Positions 61,701 to 64,000 of a DNA stretch of 64,000 nt are shown piece by piece. Both the position numbers and the translations under genes were made by a program. The stretch comes from Pratylenchus scribneri (taxonomy: Eukaryota > Nematoda > Chromadorea > Rhabditida > Pratylenchidae): contig JAQSEB010000159.1 of assembly GCA_030063045.1 (NCBI GenBank), positions 868,001 to 932,000 on the forward strand. Direction: 5' to 3'. The notes below the pieces were generated by a model that was not told the DNA's origin, did not search any database, and saw nothing but the letters and a program-made list of their open reading frames with translations. Position 1 is the stretch's first letter, and every line of letters starts with the position of its first letter.

Positions 61701-64000
61701 GTCTGAATATTAAATAATTAATCAATAGTAAAATTGAGCCATTAAAAAATTAAATTGGATTCATTTGTGAGATGCCAAGAAATTCAAAATATTTTTAAAA
61801 ATTTTATGAATTCTTAAAAATAATTTTAAGCATTTCATTTTAGATTTGCAGACAGTCTGAATATTAAATAATTAATCAATAGTAAAATTGAGCCATTAAA
61901 AAATTAAATTGGATTCATTTGTGAGATGCCAAGAAATTCAAAAAATTTTGGAAAATTTTTAAAAATTTTATGAATTCTTAAAAATAATTTTAAGCATTTC
62001 ATTTTAGATTTGCAGACAGTCTGAATATTAAATAATTAATCAATAGTAAAATTGAACAATTAAAAAATTAATATAGATTCATTTGTGAGATGCCAAGAAA
62101 TTCAAAATATTTTTAAAAATTTTATGAATTCTTAAAAATAATTTTAAGCATTTCATTCTAGATTTGCAGACAGTCTGAATATTAAATAATTAATCAATAG
62201 TAAAATTGAACAATTAAAAAATTAATATAGATTCATTTGTGAGATGCCAAGAAATTCAAAATATTTTTAAAAATTTTATGAATTCTTAAAAATAATTTTA
62301 AGCATTTCATTTTAGATTTGCAGACAGTCTGAATATTAAATAATTAATCAATAGTAAAATTGAACAATTAAAAAATTAATATAGATTCATTTGTGAGATG
62401 CCAAGAAATTCAAAATATTTTTACAAATTTTATGAATTCTTAAAAATAATTTTAAGCATTTCATTCTAGATTTGCAGACAGTCTGAATATTAAATAATTA
62501 ATCAATAGTAAAATTGAACAATTAAAAAATTAATATAGATTCATTTGTGAGATGCCAAGAAATTCAAAATATTTTTAAAAATTTTATGAATTCTTAAAAA
62601 TAATTTTAAGCATTTCATTTTAGATTTGCAGACAGTCTGAATATTAAATAATTAATCAATAGTAAAATTGAACAATTAAAAAATTAATATAGATTCATTT
62701 GTGAGACGCCAAGAAATTCAAAATATTTTTTAAAATTTTATGAATTCTTAAAAATAATTTTAAGCATTTCATTTTAGATTTGCAGACAGTCTGAATATTA
62801 AATAATTAATCAATAGTAAAATTGAACAATTAAAAAATTAATATAGATTCATTTGTGAGACGCCAAGAAATTCAAAATATTTTTAAAAATTTTATGAATT
62901 CTTAAAAATAATTTTAAGCATTTCATTTTAGATTTGCAGACAGTCTGAATATTAAATAATTAATCAATAGTAAAATTGAACAATTAAAAAATTAATATAG
63001 ATTCATTTGTGAGACGCCAAGAAATTCAAAATATTTTTTAAAATTTTATGAATTCTTAAAAATAATTTTAAGCATTTCATTCTAGATTTGCAGACAGTCT
63101 GAATATTAAATAATTAATCAATAGTAAAATTGAACAATTAAAAAATTAATATAGATTCATTTGTGAGACGCCAAGAAATTCAAAATATTTTTAAAAATTT
63201 TATGAATTCTTAAAAATAATTTTAAGCATTTCATTTTAGATTTGCAGACAGTCTGAATATTAAATAATTAATCAATAGTAAAATTGAACAATTAAAAAAT
63301 TAATATAGATTCATTTGTGAGACGCCAAGAAATTCAAAATATTTTTTAAAATTTTATGAATTCTTAAAAATAATTTTAAGCATTTCATTCTAGATTTGCA
63401 GACAGTCTGAATATTAAATAATTAATCAATAGTAAAATTGAACAATTAAAAAATTAAAATGGATTCATTTGTGAGACGCCAAGAAATTCAAAATATTTTG
63501 GAAAATTTTATGAATTTTTAAAAATAATTTTAAGCATTTCATTTTAGATTTGCAGACAGTCTGAATATTAAATAATTAATCAATAGTAAAATTGAACAAT
63601 TAAAAAATTAATATAGATTCATTTGTGAGACGCCAAGAAATTCAAAATATTTTTAAAAATTTTATGAATTCTTAAAAATAATTTTAAGCATTTCATTCTA
63701 GATTTGCAGACAGTCTGAATATTAAATAATTAATCAATAGTAAAATTGAACAATTAAAAAATTAATATAGATTCATTTGTGAGACGCCAAGAAATTCAAA
63801 ATATTTTTTAAAATTTTATGAATTCTTAAAAATAATTTTAAGCATTTCATTTTAGATTTGCAGACAGTCTGAATATTAAATAATTAATCAATAGTAAAAT
63901 TGAACAATTAAAAAATTAATATAGATTCATTTGTGAGACGCCAAGAAATTCAAAATATTTTTTAAAATTTTATGAATTCTTAAAAATAATTTTAAGCATT
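55700..64000 (+). repeat. right satellite block, short monomers and a variant subfamily
   Basis: Mostly 154-bp monomers again. At about 57.17-58.3 kb several monomers share GCAGATAGTATGAATATT, GTGGCATTAAAAAATTAAAA and AATTTGGGAAAATTTT. From 59 kb on the array resembles the left block, with occasional long monomers and the CATTCTAG variant. Confidence 0.8.
60100..63203 (+). repeat. ten-monomer higher-order unit, 1552 bp, at least two rounds visible at its start
   Basis: A distinctive monomer with GAATTTTTTTTAAAATAATT occurs at 60100 and 61652, and in both places is followed in the same order by a GATGCC monomer without the insertion, a full long monomer and a short GATGCC monomer with CATTCTAG. 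The spacing of 1552 bp fits nine short plus one long monomer plus 2 bp. Agreement beyond about the fourth monomer of the second round is only partial. Confidence 0.65.

Larger units (their letters stand above)
28707..64000 (+). repeat. AT-rich satellite DNA array, 154/164-bp monomers, over 35 kb
   Basis: Head-to-tail array in one orientation, starting at GATTCATTTGTAAGACGCC (28707) and still running at the window end; about 220 monomers. Two main forms. Short, 154 bp: GAGACGCC, AAATATTTTTAAAAATTTTA, followed by GAACAATTAAAAAATTAATA. Long, 164 bp: GAGATGCC, AAAAATTTTGG plus AAAATTTTTAAAAATTTTA, followed by GAGCCATTAAAAAATTAAAT. Almost all carry the block TTTGCAGACAGTCTGAATAT and most an EcoRI-type GAATTC. 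Only low-GC spacer-like sequence; no open frame of note in either orientation. Such arrays in nematodes are usually heterochromatic. A link to centromere function would be speculation. Confidence 0.98.

Noticed and set aside
28707..64000. CRISPR array or tandem coding repeat
   Set aside because: Monomers are contiguous with no unique spacers and have stops in all frames; this is eukaryotic satellite DNA.
28707..64000. CENP-B-box-like motif in the monomer
   Set aside because: No stretch fits the TTCG....A..CGGG pattern; the monomer has too little GC.

Overview
The window looks like nuclear DNA of a nematode, probably a root-knot nematode (Meloidogyne-like). This is inferred from strong AT-richness, introns of 43-49 bp beside longer ones, TTTTAG/TTTCAG-type splice acceptors, a complete E2 gene that reads as the LET-70/UBE2D orthologue, and an AAA-ATPase-like gene of a kind I recall as expanded in plant-parasitic nematodes. 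No species can be named from sequence alone. All genes here are spliced, so single open frames badly misrepresent them. The exon models below were rebuilt by eye from splice sites and reading phase.

Layout. 0.26-1.96 kb: 3' exons of an AAA-ATPase-like gene (minus strand), followed by a 551-bp non-autonomous hAT element with a perfect 8-bp target duplication. 3.1-5.8 kb: copy A of a three-member gene family encoding an N-terminal coiled coil, an acidic linker and two C-terminal C2H2 zinc fingers. 6.1-8.3 kb: a complete three-exon ubiquitin-conjugating enzyme gene whose introns are full of inverted-repeat elements. 8.6-15.2 kb: zinc-finger copy B, preceded by six degenerate tandem copies of its own upstream region. 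15.6-16.2 kb: two more small hAT elements. 18.4-18.9 kb: a minus-strand hypothetical gene. 19.4-20.05 kb: a 506-bp foldback element and a GC-rich 15-bp minisatellite. 20.4-28.0 kb: a segmental duplication of 7.4-15.6 kb carrying an orphan copy of the E2 last exon and zinc-finger copy C. 28.4-28.7 kb: a small, apparently frameshifted minus-strand gene. 28.7 kb to the window end: more than 35 kb of an AT-rich satellite in one uniform orientation, about 220 monomers.

The main biological points are these. (1) Copies B and C each have two alternative second exons (2a and 2b) with the same phases. Using both in one transcript would bring an early stop, so they look mutually exclusive. (2) The satellite is built from 154-bp and 164-bp monomers arranged in higher-order repeats, and its first monomer runs directly into, and carries the start codon of, the small minus-strand gene. 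(3) The repeats upstream of copies B and C amplify the segment just before exon 1. So 5'-flank amplification may have happened twice in this window. (4) B and C are a patchwork of near-identical and clearly diverged tracts, which suggests gene conversion or recent re-duplication, with one breakpoint inside an inverted-repeat element in the E2 intron.

Genes were not seen in the remaining intervals. Satellite copy numbers and base-by-base identities are estimates by eye.
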